Notes under the pieces: model-generated
Database searches by the model: none
What the model saw: only the letters and a program-made list of their open reading frames with translations
Told to the model about the DNA's origin: nothing
Position numbers and translations under genes: made by a program
Assembly (NCBI GenBank): GCA_964019335.1
Contig: OZ025670.1
Span: forward strand, 124,001 to 188,000
DNA: 64,000 nt
From: Diplonema japonicum
Taxonomy: Eukaryota > Euglenozoa > Diplonemea > Diplonemida > Diplonemidae
Reading direction: 5' to 3'
In this document: positions 32,395 through 44,403 of the stretch, piece by piece
Position numbering within the stretch: position 1 is the stretch's first letter
Layout: each line of letters begins with the position of its first letter

Positions 32395-33349
32395 TTTTTT
32401 TTTTTCGTAAGATACGAAAAAGGATGGGGGGGGGGGGGGGGGTGGTGGGGAAAGTAGAATTTTGCACTATTCTATGGAAGATAGTGTGACCCTTCTTTTT
32501 CCAAAAAAAAAATGTTTTTTTTTTTTTTTTACCTCTTTTTTCCTTCTTTCCATCTTTCACTTTGGACACAAAAAAGGTTTTTTTTTTTTAAGCAGATTCC
32601 TCTAAAGAGATTTACTGTTTGTCGTGTGAACAACAAAGACAATGAGTCAGAATTTTTTTTTTTTTTTTTTTTTGCTTAGCCCCTCCCTCTCCCCTTCTCG
32701 TTCTTTCCTTTTTATATGGGAATTTCTAAATAAAGGGAGGGGCAGGCACAATTTTTGACCCTATTTAGAAATTAGCCCATATTTTTATTTCCGAAAAATG
32801 CTTCTTTTTATTTTTCTGTTCTTTTTTTTAAATATCCCTCCTAACTACCTGTCTTTTTTGAAGCAAAACAAAAAAAAAAAGCACCCCTTTTATTTTATTT
32901 CATTTTTATCTTCGCGCGCTTTTCTTTTTTTTGGATGGAAAATAGGGAGGTGAGAGGACACCGTCATAGCTAGGAAGAGAGATACTTTTTTTTAAAGGGG
33001 TGAGAATAGAGCAGTAGATTCTTTTTTAACGGCGGTTCTCCTTATGTATTAATAAGTGAATTGCTTGCGTTCACCTGCCCTACCCCCCCTTTTTTTTTCT
33101 TTGTTTGAAGTGCAAAAAATAGGGGGGGGGAAAGGTGCTAAAGAAAGGGGAACCCAGAGAGGGAGCGAGATCCAGACAGCATACAGCACTGAGCAAGTCT
33201 CTTCTTCACCCCACATTCCCCGTTCCCCCCTCCCCTGCCACGTCTAGTCCCCTTTCTTGATCCCTTAGGCCGGTGCCACGTTATTATGCCTCATATGATT
33301 GATGGTCTTTCTGTTATTCTCATTGTTGTTATAACATTATTACTCATGC
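32395..33349. other. Homopolymer-rich spacer with one hairpin
   Basis: Runs of T, A and G. An inverted repeat at 32715-32733 and 32762-32782 (ATATGGGAATTTCTAAATA against its near inverse) could form a hairpin with a loop of about 28 bases. No gene seen. Confidence 0.5.
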
Positions 33350-35640
33350 GGAACCTCCCTTTGTCACTTTCCCACCTGTCCTCATGAGGTTGTGAAGGAA
33401 TGGCGGGAGGCGAGATACCCAAAAAGATAATGAAGACAACGAGGAACGAGAGCACTGTAGTTGTCTTTGTTATTATGCTCTTTCGTCTGAAGCACTGTTA
33501 TAATTGGAGCCAGTTCAGGAACCTCCCTTTGTACTTTCCCACCTGTCTTCATGAGGTTGTGAAGGAATGGCGGGAGGCGAGAAATAGCAAAAAAAAAAAA
33601 AAAAAAAAAAAATGTGGAGCAATCTTTTTAGGAAACCATGGCAGGGCTTTTTACAGTGCCTTGCGAAATGGGCCGTAAGGTCTGCGAGAGTTAATTCCTG
33701 CTTTCTGGTGTTTTTGTGGCAAAAACAAATCTGAAACGAGTGATGACAACGAAGCACCCTCTCCGGTCTCCAGCAAAACAATGCGAGATACAGCGTTGCT
33801 TTTATACCCCGTTACCCGTCTGACTTTTCTTCATTTTGTTGCCATTGATTCTTCCCATTTATTTCTTAAACATATGATGACAAACCTTCACTTTAACATG
33901 CGTGTCTTTAACCTGACCCTTTTGTGTTTGATGAATACCTTTAACTTTGGCTTGCTCTTTCTGATATGTTGAATAAGGCCCTCCATGGACAAAGCAACAG
34001 AGATGATTACATATAAGCAGTCTCCCTCTTCGTGAATGGTTTTGACGAGAACCTGCTATTCGAACCTAATTACATTTTCCGATGATTTCTGTGCGAAAGA
34101 GAGAAATGGATACGGAAAATGAAAGAAATGTAGAAAAGAGCCATCAAATACCATTACTTCCTCTTCTCTGTAGTTAGTAAAGGGCCGCTTTGGTCACGAG
34201 ATCATCATGGATCCCACTCTGGACCCGTGTGAGAGTGAAGACAATGATGAGGAAGTGCACACCTCACCAGCTGGCCACACAACATGGCCTTGATTGGTCC
34301 CTTAGCTGCACGAGAGCTGTGGTCCTCTCCTTGCAGGCAAATAGTGGAGCAACCTTTTTAGGAAACCATGGCAGGGCTTTTTACAGTGCCTTGCGAAATG
34401 GGCCGTAAGGTCTGCGAGAGTTATTTTCTGTATCTTTATCTTTTGTGCCAGTGACAAGAATGATGACAACGAAGCACCCTCTCCGGTCTCCAGCAAAACC
34501 ATGCGAGATACAGCGTTGCTTTTATACCCCGTTACCCGTCTGACTCCTTCCGGACCTGCTCTTCGAACCTACTTCCTTGTCTGTGTCCATGGCTCCCTCC
34601 GTGCTGGTGGGCGATGAAGATAAGGAAGCCCATGGCAGGGCTTGCACAGTTCAGCTCGCGAACCTCCCTTTGTACTTTCCCACCTGTTCTTATGAGGTTG
34701 TGAAGGAATGGCGGGAGGCGAGATGCAGGCAAGTAGTGCAGTTTAACAGACGAACGGAGATGATTACATATAAGCAGTCTCCCTCTTCGTGAATGGTTTT
34801 GACGAGAACCTGCTATTCGAACCTAATTACATTTTCCGATGATCCACCGTGGGGAGAGTGCAGAGGATTCTGAGGAACGTGGCAAAGTTTGTGTGCTGAA
34901 AACACAGCTCATGCAGTGAACCTCCCTTTGTACTTTCCCACCTGTTCTTATGAGGTTGTGAAGGAATGGCGGGAGGCGAGATTGAAGAAGAGGAAGAAGA
35001 TGAGGGAGTGCACACTTCACCAGCTGGCCACACAACATTGCACGAGAGCAGTGGTCCAGGAAAATAGTGGAGCAACCTTTTTAGGAAACCATGGCAGGGC
35101 TTTTTACAGTGCCTTGCGAAATGGGCCGTAAGGTCTGCGAGAGTTATTTTCTATTTGTGTCAGGAAAAAGAATGATGACAACGAAGCACCCTCTCCGGTC
35201 TCCAGCAAAACCATGCGAGATACAGCGTTGCTTTTATACCCCGTTACCCGTCTGACTTTCTTCAGTTCCTGGTGCTTTATTGCCTCCCTTCCCAACAACA
35301 TGATGACAAACCTTCACTTTAACATGCGTGTCTTTAACCTGACCTTTTGTGTTTGATGAATACCTTTAACTTTGGCTTGCTCTTTCTGACATGTTGAATA
35401 AGGCCCTCCATGGACAAAGCAACAGAGATGATTACATATAAGCAGTCTCCCTCTTCGTGAATGGTTTTGACGAGAACCTGCTATTCGAACCTAATTACAT
35501 TTTCCGATGATTCACCGTGGGGAGTGTGCAGTAGAATACAAGAGCAACCTTTTTAGGAAACCATGGCAGGGCTTGTTACAGTGCCTTGCGAAATGGGCCG
35601 TAAGGTCTGCGAGAGTTCTTGGGGGGAAAAAAGTGTATCG
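33350..35640 (+). repeat. Modular repeat array 3
   Basis: Blocks in order: D (33352), D (33520), A (33617), B, C (33876), E, F, G, A (34347), B, H (about 34545), D (34662), E, D (34919), A (35070), B, C (35300), E, A (35542). A poly-A run of 24 bases lies before the first A. Consecutive A blocks are about 730 and 723 bases apart, hinting at an original unit of roughly 0.7 kb. Positions 33614-35388 are duplicated in array 4. Confidence 0.9.
33614..35388 (+). repeat. 1.78-kb duplicated segment, copy 1
   Basis: Aligns without large gaps to 49505-51280. The constant offset is 15,892 bases after a single one-base indel near 33720. Only a few substitutions are seen, all in the first 200 bases. Block order and linkers are identical. 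Confidence 0.9.
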
Positions 35641-36046
35641 AAAGATTTGTGTTCCACCGGGAAAAGAATTATGATACGTATATGACTTTCTTCATTTGTT
35701 TCGTTGCCTTGTATTCAGTTCTTTATGATACCCAATCTGCTGAACGCACTTTAGCAAGTGGTACTGTTTGCTCCTCTTCATCCTAGCAAATCTCACCAGC
35801 TACAGCCATTCCCAATGTAATCACCTTGAACCCGGTCTGTTGCGACTGCAAATGGTGTTGTTATAACTATCTCGAGATCAAGCTCTGAAAAGAACTCTGA
35901 GAACCAAAGTCACCACCAGAAGAGATCAAACACTATTGATATACTACGGGTTCCTTTCAAAAACATCTTAAAAGGACACACAAAAAAAAAAAAAAAAAAG
36001 AAAAAAAAATCTCCTTTTACGAAAAAAGGAGGGGAAGAAAAAAATA
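35641..36046. other. Unique spacer after array 3
   Basis: Unique sequence of balanced composition to about 35970, then A-rich leader of the next gene. Parts (for example GACTTTCTTCATTTGTTTCGTTGCC near 35685, described by position) look like a decayed end of block B. No gene supported. Confidence 0.4.
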
Positions 36047-37335
36047 ATGGCGAACGTGGCAGGATCGAAGATAAGGCTGATCAGCAAGGCGTTGATCAGG
36101 TATGAAGGGGCGCTTGCTAAAATAGATGAGAATGAGAACACGGTGACGCTGGAGAATGTAAAGGTGTTCGGGACTGAGGATAGGAACACGGAGCATCCTA
36201 TACCCGCCTCTGACAGCGTCTACGCACAGGTGGTGTTCAAGGGAGCAGACATCAAGGAACTGTTGATTCTTAACGAGAAAGATGCTATGCAGTTCAACGA
36301 CCCTGCAGTTGTGTCTGCCAAGGAAGCAGGCGGCAAGACCGTAGTCAAAACCGCAACAGAAGGCCGAGCAGTGCCAATAAGCAAACGCAGCATGTTTGAC
36401 AGTTTCGGTGGTGGCCCAGACAGGGCCGTCGGTGGTGGTGGTGGTGGTGGTGGTGGGGGGAAGAAGGGGGGTGGTCACATGCCCATCGCATCTCGATCAG
36501 ACGATCACCACCATGGAGGCAAAGGCTTCAAAGGCGACAGGGGTTACGACAGACCCGCCAACTTCCACTATGGTGGAGGGAAAAAAGGTGGATACAACAA
36601 CCAGAATCACCATCATCACCAGCCGCACCACAACCGCAATTTCAACAACAACACCGGTTACAAGGGTGGTAAACATCACGGGAATTTCAACATGCGCAGA
36701 GGGGGCGGGGGTTACGGTGGAAAGGGCATGAGAGGCGGGATGGGTCATAGAAGAATGGACATGGGGCACACCGGCAAGAACTTTGAGGTTTGTTTGTGTT
36801 TTTTTTTTTCTTTTTTTTTTTTTTTTCAAAAAAAAGATTTTTTTATTTTCCCAGATTAAAAACGAAGAGAGTGCAAAGGAGTTCAAGGACAAGCTCGAGA
36901 ATGATTTCGACTTCCAGACGGTTCTGAAGAACACCAACGACATGAAAGAAAACGATCTGAAGAAAGACAGCGAGGGACCTGAGGCGAAGAAAAAGGTAAT
37001 CGACAAAAAAAAAAAAAAAAAAAACTTACCCCGATACAGCCTCTCTATAACAAGAGCAACTCGTTCTACGACTCTGCACCACCTCTCGAGTCAGACCATC
37101 AGAGGTATATCAAAAAAAAGGGGGGGGGGGAACCAATTTTTCTCATTCTCATAAGGTTGACAGCAAGAGAAAGGCAAAAGTACCATGATGACGACATCGA
37201 TACCTTCGGGCGGGAGGCTGTGCAAGGGGTGGAAAGGTCCTTCCAGCGGGGCCGCAGGGGTGGAATGAGGTATGTATTTGGGAGTAGGGGGAGGGGGGAG
37301 AAAAAAAATCCCCACGCACACACAGGAAATGGTGA
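36047..37335 (+). CDS. Lsm14/RAP55/Scd6-family RNA-binding protein (about 356 aa)
   Basis: Translation repressor and P-body family. Exons are 36047-36787, 36855-36995, 37040-37104, 37156-37269 and a probable last exon 37326-37335; introns are 67, 44, 51 and 56 bases. The LSM14 domain is residues 6-80 (SKIRLISKALIRYEGALAKI). A Gly/His/Lys-rich region follows (poly-Gly at about 127-136). Exon 2 carries the FDF motif (LENDFDFQTVLKN). Exon 3 carries an FFD-box-like NKSNSFYDSAPP. Exon 4 carries a TFG box (RERQKYHDDDIDTFGREA) and an Arg/Gly end. Domain order matches the family exactly, and each intron removal is needed to obtain it. The final exon is the least certain part. Confidence 0.9.
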
Positions 37336-37655
37336 GATATACTTTAGTAGGTGGATGAAACAAAAGCGGCATAAAAAGAATGAGAAAAAAAAAAAAGAAG
37401 AAGAAAAGTGTGAAGGTACGAGTGTATTCATTCAAAAAAAAGAGAAACAAATCGAGAGAGAAACAAAAAAAAAGGGGGGTGACAGGGTGGAGAGAAATAG
37501 AAAGTTTAAAAAAAAAGTTTATTTTTTTACGGTCGTTCGAGTTGAAGTTCATCGTAATAGGGAAAACAACGTGCACGCACCATTTTTTTTTTTTTCCAAG
37601 TTTTTTTTATTCACCCTGTACTATACAAAAACACGAGAGAACCAGACAGCGCTTT

Positions 37656-37695
<40 letters not shown>

Positions 37696-38155
37696 CTGTT
37701 TTAAAATCTCCCCACCCCCACTTCCCTCATTCCTCCTTTAGCTCCTCTTTGTTTTCTTTTTTCTCTTTTTTTTTTTTCCTTTTTTTTTTCTGATGGGTAC
37801 TTTCCCTATCCATCGTGGAGAGGTTTTTAATTTAACGGGAACCAAGCTCAGCTCGGCCGGTGAGCGCAAAAACGCATACCTTAAAAGAATAATTTTTTAT
37901 TTTATTTTTTATTTGAAGTTCAATTACCGGACGATAGATAGCACGGGGGGGGTGGGGAGGAAGAAGAAGAAGAAGAGGAAGAAGAAGAAAAAGAAGAAAA
38001 ACAACCTATCGATCGTGCAAGTGAATTTTTTGTTGCATCCCCCTTCCCCCAGACTTTCACAATAATTATTGCGCTACGGTAAAAAAAAAAAAAGGAGGGG
38101 GGAAAAAAAAAAGAAGAAGCAAACAGTATCCAAGTGGGCAGTGTTCCTGAAGAAG

Positions 38156-38190
<35 letters not shown>

Positions 38191-38888
38191 AAGCCTTAAA
38201 GTTATGAAATATCCGTGTGTGTGAAGACACAGGGAAGAAAAGAAAAAAAAAAAAAAAAGCTGAAATGGGGGGGATGTGAGAGAGAAAGAAAATTTCGACA
38301 AGGAAGTTACTGAAGAGAAGGGGAAAAAAATTATTTTCTTTTCCTATTCTCTTCTTTTACCTTTAATAGATACGGCCTGTTTTCAGGTAGACCCACGTGT
38401 TGATAAGGGGGGGCGTTTTTTTTCTTTCTTTTATTTTCTTTGATGGGTCGTAGCCAACATTGCTCTCCCTTCATGGTGAAATTTTTATTTTTTATGTTTT
38501 ATTTTTTATTTTCTTCCACGATATAAAGAGAACTCAGCATCGTTTTCTTTCCCCCCATCCCCCATTCTTTCCTCCCCCTCCCACTTTTTCCCCCCTCCCC
38601 TTCTTTCTCGCATTGTGTAGTGCTAGTAAAAATCACGGACGTGGATATTACTGCCGGCTTGAGGCACAAAAAAAAAAGTCTTTCATCTTCTCCCCACCAC
38701 CCCGCCCACTTAAAGAAAAAAAAATGTGCCAAACAAAAAAAAGAGAGATCTGTGTTCCCCCCCCCCTTTTTTTTATATTTCCTCGAAAAATTTTTTTCTC
38801 AAAAAAAAAAAAAACAAACAAAAACAACAACAAAAAAAAGGGGGGGGGAACAGAAAAAAAAACAAAAAAGGTGGCCGGGCCCCCGGGC
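37336..38888. other. Spacer with possible short exons
   Basis: Mostly T and A runs. A possible small gene lies at 37793-38151 (separate entry). An upstream in-frame stretch before 38889 is Phe/Lys-rich leader. Nothing else supported. Confidence 0.4.
37793..38151 (+). CDS. Possible small multi-exon gene, doubtful
   Basis: Islands of ordinary composition in homopolymer DNA could be short exons. One starts MGTFPIHRGEVFNLTGTK at 37793 and ends near a donor-like GTGAGC at 37860. Another reads NNLSIVQ, with GTGAAT...CCCCCAG after it, then TFTIIIALR, a donor GTAAAA, and KQYPSGQCS before TGA at about 38149. The middle junctions do not close cleanly in one frame, so the model is incomplete. No function can be assigned. 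Confidence 0.2.
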
Positions 38889-40124
38889 ATGGTGGTGTCG
38901 ATCGCTGTCGAAGAAGCGCAAGATGTAGGCAGCCACACAGAGTACAGGGTAGTGACACAAATCGAGGGCAGAGGGGTAAGGGTGACAAGTTGGAGACGGT
39001 TTCGAGTCTTCGATGGTGTCTTCAGAAAACTGAAGAAACGGTATACAGATCTCCCAGCCTGCCCTGCAAAGAGGTTCTCACCGTTGGGGCTGTCAAGCAG
39101 TGCCGTCGAGGGGAGAAGGCTGGAACTACAGTTATTTTTGAAAACACTAAACCAACACGCTAAGGCACAGCACGACATGGATTTCAAGGAGCTGATAGGC
39201 TACCATCGGGCAGTGTCTGAAAATACAATTAAAAACTCAGTCGCAATTCTTACATTTAAAAACGAAAACAGCGTCCGTAAAAAGTATTACATGATAATGC
39301 AGGAATTTCGTGGTGGGACAAACCCCCACAAGGAGAGGCGGGTTGGGGTTAGGGGTACGCAAACAAACTGCGATTTGACGGAGCAGATAAATATTCTCGA
39401 GACGAAGCTCAAGGAAGCCCTTCAGCGTGCGGTGTCTGCGGAGTTGGAACTCGCAGCAGCAAAGTTCAGCCCCCCGGGAAATGGGGTCCACCCGCGCACC
39501 CCTGCCACCACCACCACTGCCTCCCCACTACGCAACTCTTTTACGAACATTTCCTTCCGGGGGAAAAATCCATCTCTCTGCCACAACCCCAACCCTATTG
39601 CGGTCCCTGGAGAGGACGCTCTTATAGAAGCTTACAGCCTCGCAGAACTGGTTGGGATATCTATCCCACTTTGCGAAACGCAAGAAGGTAAATGTTTCTT
39701 TCCAAAAAAAAAAAAAAGAAAAAAAAAACCCCCCCCGCACAGAAACCATCTATTATTGCATAAAGATTGAAACAGCAACTCAATACTGGAAAATATGGAA
39801 ACGGTATGGTTGACTTGGATTTTTTTAAGGGGGAAAAAAAAAAAAAGGTACACTGGCTTCTGCGAGCTGAAGGAAGCTCTTTCCGAGATGGGTATCACAA
39901 GCTCATCCTTCCCCACCCGATTCTCTTTCAAGTCCTCTCTCGAGACTCGACGGGCGTCCCTTGAGACGTGGCTGCTTGCAGTTAGCCGAGCCGCTGTGGG
40001 AGAACACAGCACTGCCAAGTGTCTTGTAGCAGATTTCTTGACTCCTGACGTGGGGCGTGTTCCCCAAGGCCCTTCCTTTGGGGAACTGCACGAAATGCTG
40101 TGCCCCTTCCGCGTCTTCGAATGA
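38889..40124 (+). CDS. Protein with two PX-type domains (378 aa)
   Basis: Exons are 38889-39687, 39743-39803 and 39848-40124. The introns (55 and 44 bases) are GT-AG and contain poly-A and poly-C. The first PX domain is residues about 5-105 (EYRVVTQIEG, WRRFRVFDGVFRKLKKRY, RFSPLGL, RRLELQLFLKTLNQH). A middle region has a short coiled coil (QINILETKLKEALQRAVSAE) and a Ser/Thr-rich linker. Splicing creates a second PX-like domain (about 265-375): TIYYCIKIETATQYWKIWKR, FPTRFSFKSSLETRRASLET and LVADFL. It probably binds phosphoinositides on endosomal membranes. The start is the first ATG after a GC-rich leader; an upstream in-frame extension is poly-Lys/Phe and unlikely to be protein. Confidence 0.8.
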
Positions 40125-40773
40125 GGAAAAGGTACCCTTAAAATATCTTGCTTCCCCAAACCTTTTAACACGAGACGCACTTTTTCTTTTTTTCTTCTTT
40201 TGTCACTCGCGACCAAGTAGGTTTCAGGGTTGCGCTTATTAACACCCTATTCTACCTTTTTTTTTTCTTTTTTTTTTCCTTGTAATCTTTCTCCCCCCAG
40301 GGAAAAAAAGCAAACAATCCAAACAAAATTGAAATGTGTGTGTGTGTGTGTGTGTGTGTGTGTCTTTATTATATCTCTTAATAAAGTGCGCATTAACGAT
40401 AGAAGAAGAAAAAGAAAGTTGAAAAAAAAAAAAGAAGAAACCTGCTGAACAAATGCTAACTATTTTTTGACCCTTCCCCCTTCCTCCTCTCCTGTTTCAC
40501 ATCGGGATAGTTGTACGAATGACAGCAGAAGTTTTTCAAAAAAAAAAAAAAAAAAAAGAAGAAGAAGAAGAAGAAAGAAAAAGCAAGAAGGGGAGCTACC
40601 CTACTGCGTGCCTACGTGTGTGTGTGTGTTTTTTTTTTTCTCCTTTTTTTTTTTATTATTGTTATACCCACTCTTCAGTGCTTTTTTTTAAAAAAAAAAA
40701 AAAGAATTAAGTTAAAGTATCAACAATTAGGAGGCTATTTATCAGGGCGTGTGTGGGCCGCACATATAAGACA
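40125..40773. other. Spacer with (GT)n microsatellite
   Basis: T-rich and A-rich runs, a (TG)n repeat at 40335-40363 and GAA-type triplets near 40558-40580. ATATAAG just before 40771 is an acceptor-like AG three bases before the next ATG. No gene. Confidence 0.6.
40335..40363. repeat. (TG)n microsatellite
   Basis: About fourteen TG dinucleotides in a row, directly visible. Confidence 0.95.
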
Positions 40774-43700
40774 ATGTCAGCAGAGTCAGCAACAAAGGAG
40801 GATGCCGTGAAGCTCGCGGCCGAGATTGAAGCAAAACTGAAGCAGTCGGGCCCGTTCCTCGGTGGGGAGGCACCGTCGGCGGAGGACGCTGAGATGTTCA
40901 AGAAGCTGTTAGGGAGCGAGAACTCAGAGATTGCAAGGTGGGCGAAGCACATTGAGTCCTTCTCCGAGAAGGAGAGGAAGGCATGGAGGCCCGCAAATTC
41001 CGGTCCCACAAAAGCCGAACGTAAGGCCGCTTTTGCTGCAGGCGAGGGTCAGGGTTTGAAGGTTGTCGCAAAGAAGGAAACAACCGGTGAAAAGGCACAC
41101 AAGGACTGCCTTGACATGATGCCTGAGCACCCCAGCTTCCCCAACAGGGAGGTAGAGGTAGGCGAGCACTGGAAGAAGGTTGATGCATTCCATACCTCCC
41201 TTAAGCAGTCCGCAGGCAAGCCTGTCTTCACATTCTACGACGGACCCCCCTTCGCCACGGGGCTCCCCCACTACGGCCATATCCTTGCCGGTACCATCAA
41301 GGACATTGTCTGCAGGTGGGCCCACCAAACCGGGCACCATGTTGAGCGCCGCTTCGGGTGGGACTGCCACGGCCTCCCCATTGAGTTCGAGATCGAGAAG
41401 GAGCACGGCATCAAGTCATCCCACGACGTGATGAAGATCGGCATCAAGAAGTACAACCAGTACTGCAGGGACATCGTCATGAAGTTCTCCACTGAGTGGG
41501 AAACCACCGTCACCAGGATGGGGAGGTGGATCGACTTCAAGAACGACTACAAGACAATGAACCTCTCCTACATGGAGTCCGTGTGGTGGGTCTTCAGCGA
41601 ACTGTGGAAGAAGGACCTCATCTACAGGGGGTACAAGGTCATGCCCTACTCCATCGGGTGCACCACCGTGCTCTCCAACTTTGAGGCCAACATGAACTAC
41701 AAGCAGGTGAGCGACCCTTCTGTCGTCGTGACCTTCCCTTGGTTGGCCGACGAGTCCATCAGCTTCCTTGCATGGACGACCACCCCATGGACCCTTCCCT
41801 CGAACCTTATGCTCTGCGTGAACCCCACTCTCGAGTACGTGCTTATCCAGGATGTTGAGACCAGCAAAAAGTACATCCTTGCTGAAGCCAGACTGGTCCA
41901 GGCGTACCCTAAGCTGTCCAAACTGAAGCCCAAGGACAAGAAACCATTCACCATTCTGGAAAAGTACGTGGGCAAGGACCTTGTCGGGAGGGAGTACAAA
42001 CCCCTCTTCAACTTCTTCTTCGAGAAAAAGAAGAAGGACGGGTGCTTCAAGATCATCAGCGACAGCTACGTCACGTCTGAGGGCGGTACCGGTATTGTGC
42101 ACCAGGCGCCCGGGTTCGGTGAGGACGATTACAGGTGTTGCAAGGAAGCGGGTGTCATCGAGAAGAACGAAGAAGTCCCCTGCCCCGTTGACGCGAACGG
42201 GTGCTTCACAAACGAAGTGTCGACGTGGGAAGGCATCATGGTGAAGGACGCTGACAAAGCCATCCAGAAGGAGCTGAAGGACATGGGCAGGCTGTGGAGT
42301 GCTGGCTCCATTGTCCACGACTACCCATTCTGCTGGAGGTCAGAGAAGCCCCTCATCTACAAGACAGTGTCGAGCTGGTTCGTGAACGTCACCGAGATCA
42401 AGGAGGACCTTATCAAGAACAACAAGGATACCTACTGGGTCCCTGAGTCTGTGCAGGTTGGCCGTTTCAACAACTGGCTTGAGAACGCGAGGGACTGGGC
42501 CGTCTCGAGGAACAGATACTGGGGCACACCCCTCCCTATCTGGATGTCCGAGGACGAAAAGGAGATGCTCTGCATGGACTCCGTCGAGAAGCTTGAGAAG
42601 TACACCGGAAAGAAGATCACTGACATCCACAGGGACAGCATCGATGACCTTGTCATCCCTGACCCTAGGGGCGAGGGGTACCCGCCGATGAAGAGGGTCT
42701 CTGAAGTGTTCGACTGCTGGTTCGAGAGCGGTTCCATGCCCTACGCACAGTCGCACTACCCCTTCGAGAACAAGGAAAAGTTTGAAAATGGCTTCCCTGC
42801 CGACTTCATCGCTGAGGGTATCGACCAGACCCGTGGTTGGTTCTACACACTCCTCGTGCTGTCGACTGCTATGTTTAACAAGCCGCCTTTCAAGAACCTC
42901 ATCGTGAACGGGTTGGTACTTGCCTCGGACGGGCAGAAGATGAGCAAGAGGAAGCGCAACTACCCGCCCCCGACAGAGGTCATTGACAAGTACGGCGCAG
43001 ATGCGCTGAGACTGTACCTCATCAACTCCCCCATCGTGAAGGGGCAGGACTTGAAGTTCAACGAAGAGAACGTGAAGAAGGTTGTGAAGGATGTGCTGCT
43101 GCCGCTGTACAACTCCCTCAACTTCTTCACTATCAACTACAACAGGCTCATCATCGACGGTGAGAAGTTCGCCTCCGACGTTCCTGTCACGAACACCATG
43201 GACAGGTGGATCACCGCCGAGGCACAGAGGCTCATCAAGGACGTCACGGATGAGATGAAGAAGTACCACCTGTACACGGTGGTGCCCCTTGTGCTGAAGT
43301 GGGTCGACAACCTCACGAACTGTTACTTGAGGATGAACAGGAAGAGGATGAAGGGTAACTTGGGTGTTGAGGACCAGAAGGCGTCCCTCGCCACGCTGTA
43401 CAACATCCTCATGGTGACCTCCAAGGTGATGGCTGCCTTCACCCCGTTCATGGCCGAGCAGATCTTCCAGCAGCTGAAGCAGCTTGTCCCCGATGAAGAG
43501 AAGGTTGACTCCGTGCACTACCTGATGGTGCCTGCCACCCCCGAGTCCTTCGACGACGTTGTCATCAGGAAGGTCGAGAGGCTGCAGAAGGTATGGGGAA
43601 AAAAAGTTTTAAAAAAAAAAATGACAGGTGTGCATCATGGTGCGCACGATCCGTGACCGAAAGGGTCTTGGGAACAGGAAGCCCTTGAGGGAGGTGATCG

Positions 43701-44344
43701 TGGTGCACAGCGACCCGCAGTACGTGAGTGACGTGCTGGAGATGAGTGAGTATGTGAAGGAGGAGACCAACTGTTTCGAGTTGACCTGCACGTCGAAGGA
43801 AGAGGAGTTCGTGATCGTGAAGGCGGAGGCCGACAACGCGAAGATCGGGAAGAAGTACGGAAAGGACGGCGCAGCCATTAAAAAGGCCATCCTCGCGGAC
43901 CAGGAGAACATCGCAAAGGCCGTCATGAAAGACGGGAAGGTGACGGTGGCTGAGAAGACCCTCCTAGCCGACGAGATCAAACTGGTCAGGTCCTTCAAGG
44001 AATCCGCCACAAAGCATGAAACCTTCACTGACGGTGAGACCCTAGTGCTGTGCGACGTCACTCAGGACGAACAAGTGGTCATCAGCGGTACCGCCAGAGA
44101 GGTCATCGCACGAGTACAACAGCTGCGGAAGAGGGCTGGCCTTGAAATGACTGACAAGGTGAAGGTTTTCTTTGAGACAGAGGATGAGATCTTGTCGAAG
44201 ACTTTCGCACAGAAGCTCGAAATGATCGAACAAGCACTTCAGTCTACTGTGAGGCCCTCCAAGGATAAGGACGCCTCTGAGGTGCTCATTGCTGAGCAGG
44301 AGATCGAAGAGCTGGGCCTCACGCTCTCGCTTACCCGTGCCTGA
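40774..44344 (+). CDS. ileS: Isoleucyl-tRNA synthetase, cytosolic type (1177 aa)
   Basis: Charges tRNA-Ile with isoleucine. Exons are 40774-43590 and 43628-44344. The 37-base intron (GTATGGGG...ATGACAG) interrupts the C-terminal region, and joining restores RLQK-VCIMVRTIRDRKGL. Class I signatures are present: the HIGH-like PHYGHILAG near residue 165 and KMSKRKRNYPPP near 722. The editing domain lies between them (GTGIVHQAPGFGEDDY) and the anticodon-binding domain follows. The length fits eukaryotic cytosolic enzymes. The first 75 residues (EDAEMFKKLLG, EIARWAKHIESFSEKERKAW) resemble the small GST-C-like domain found on eEF1B and some synthetases, which would tether the enzyme to a multi-synthetase or eEF1 complex. 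Confidence 0.97.
43591..43627 (+). other. 37-base intron in the IleRS gene
   Basis: Begins GTATGGGG and ends ATGACAG, with two A runs between. Protein homology on both sides fixes the boundaries, so this intron is the reference for the splice-site pattern used elsewhere in the window. Confidence 0.9.
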
Positions 44345-44369
44345 AGTTAGTTGGATTTTTGATAAGTGT

Positions 44370-44403
<34 letters not shown>

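Noticed and set aside
33350-35640. CRISPR-like repeat and spacer pattern
   Set aside because: Blocks are 60-150 bases with irregular linkers, there are no Cas genes, and the DNA is eukaryotic with introns.
37270-37657. Read-through C-terminal extension of the Lsm14-like protein
   Set aside because: The frame stays open but becomes Lys-rich homopolymer translation. A strong donor GTATGT at 37270 and a 56-base intron to a short last exon fit the pattern of this gene better.
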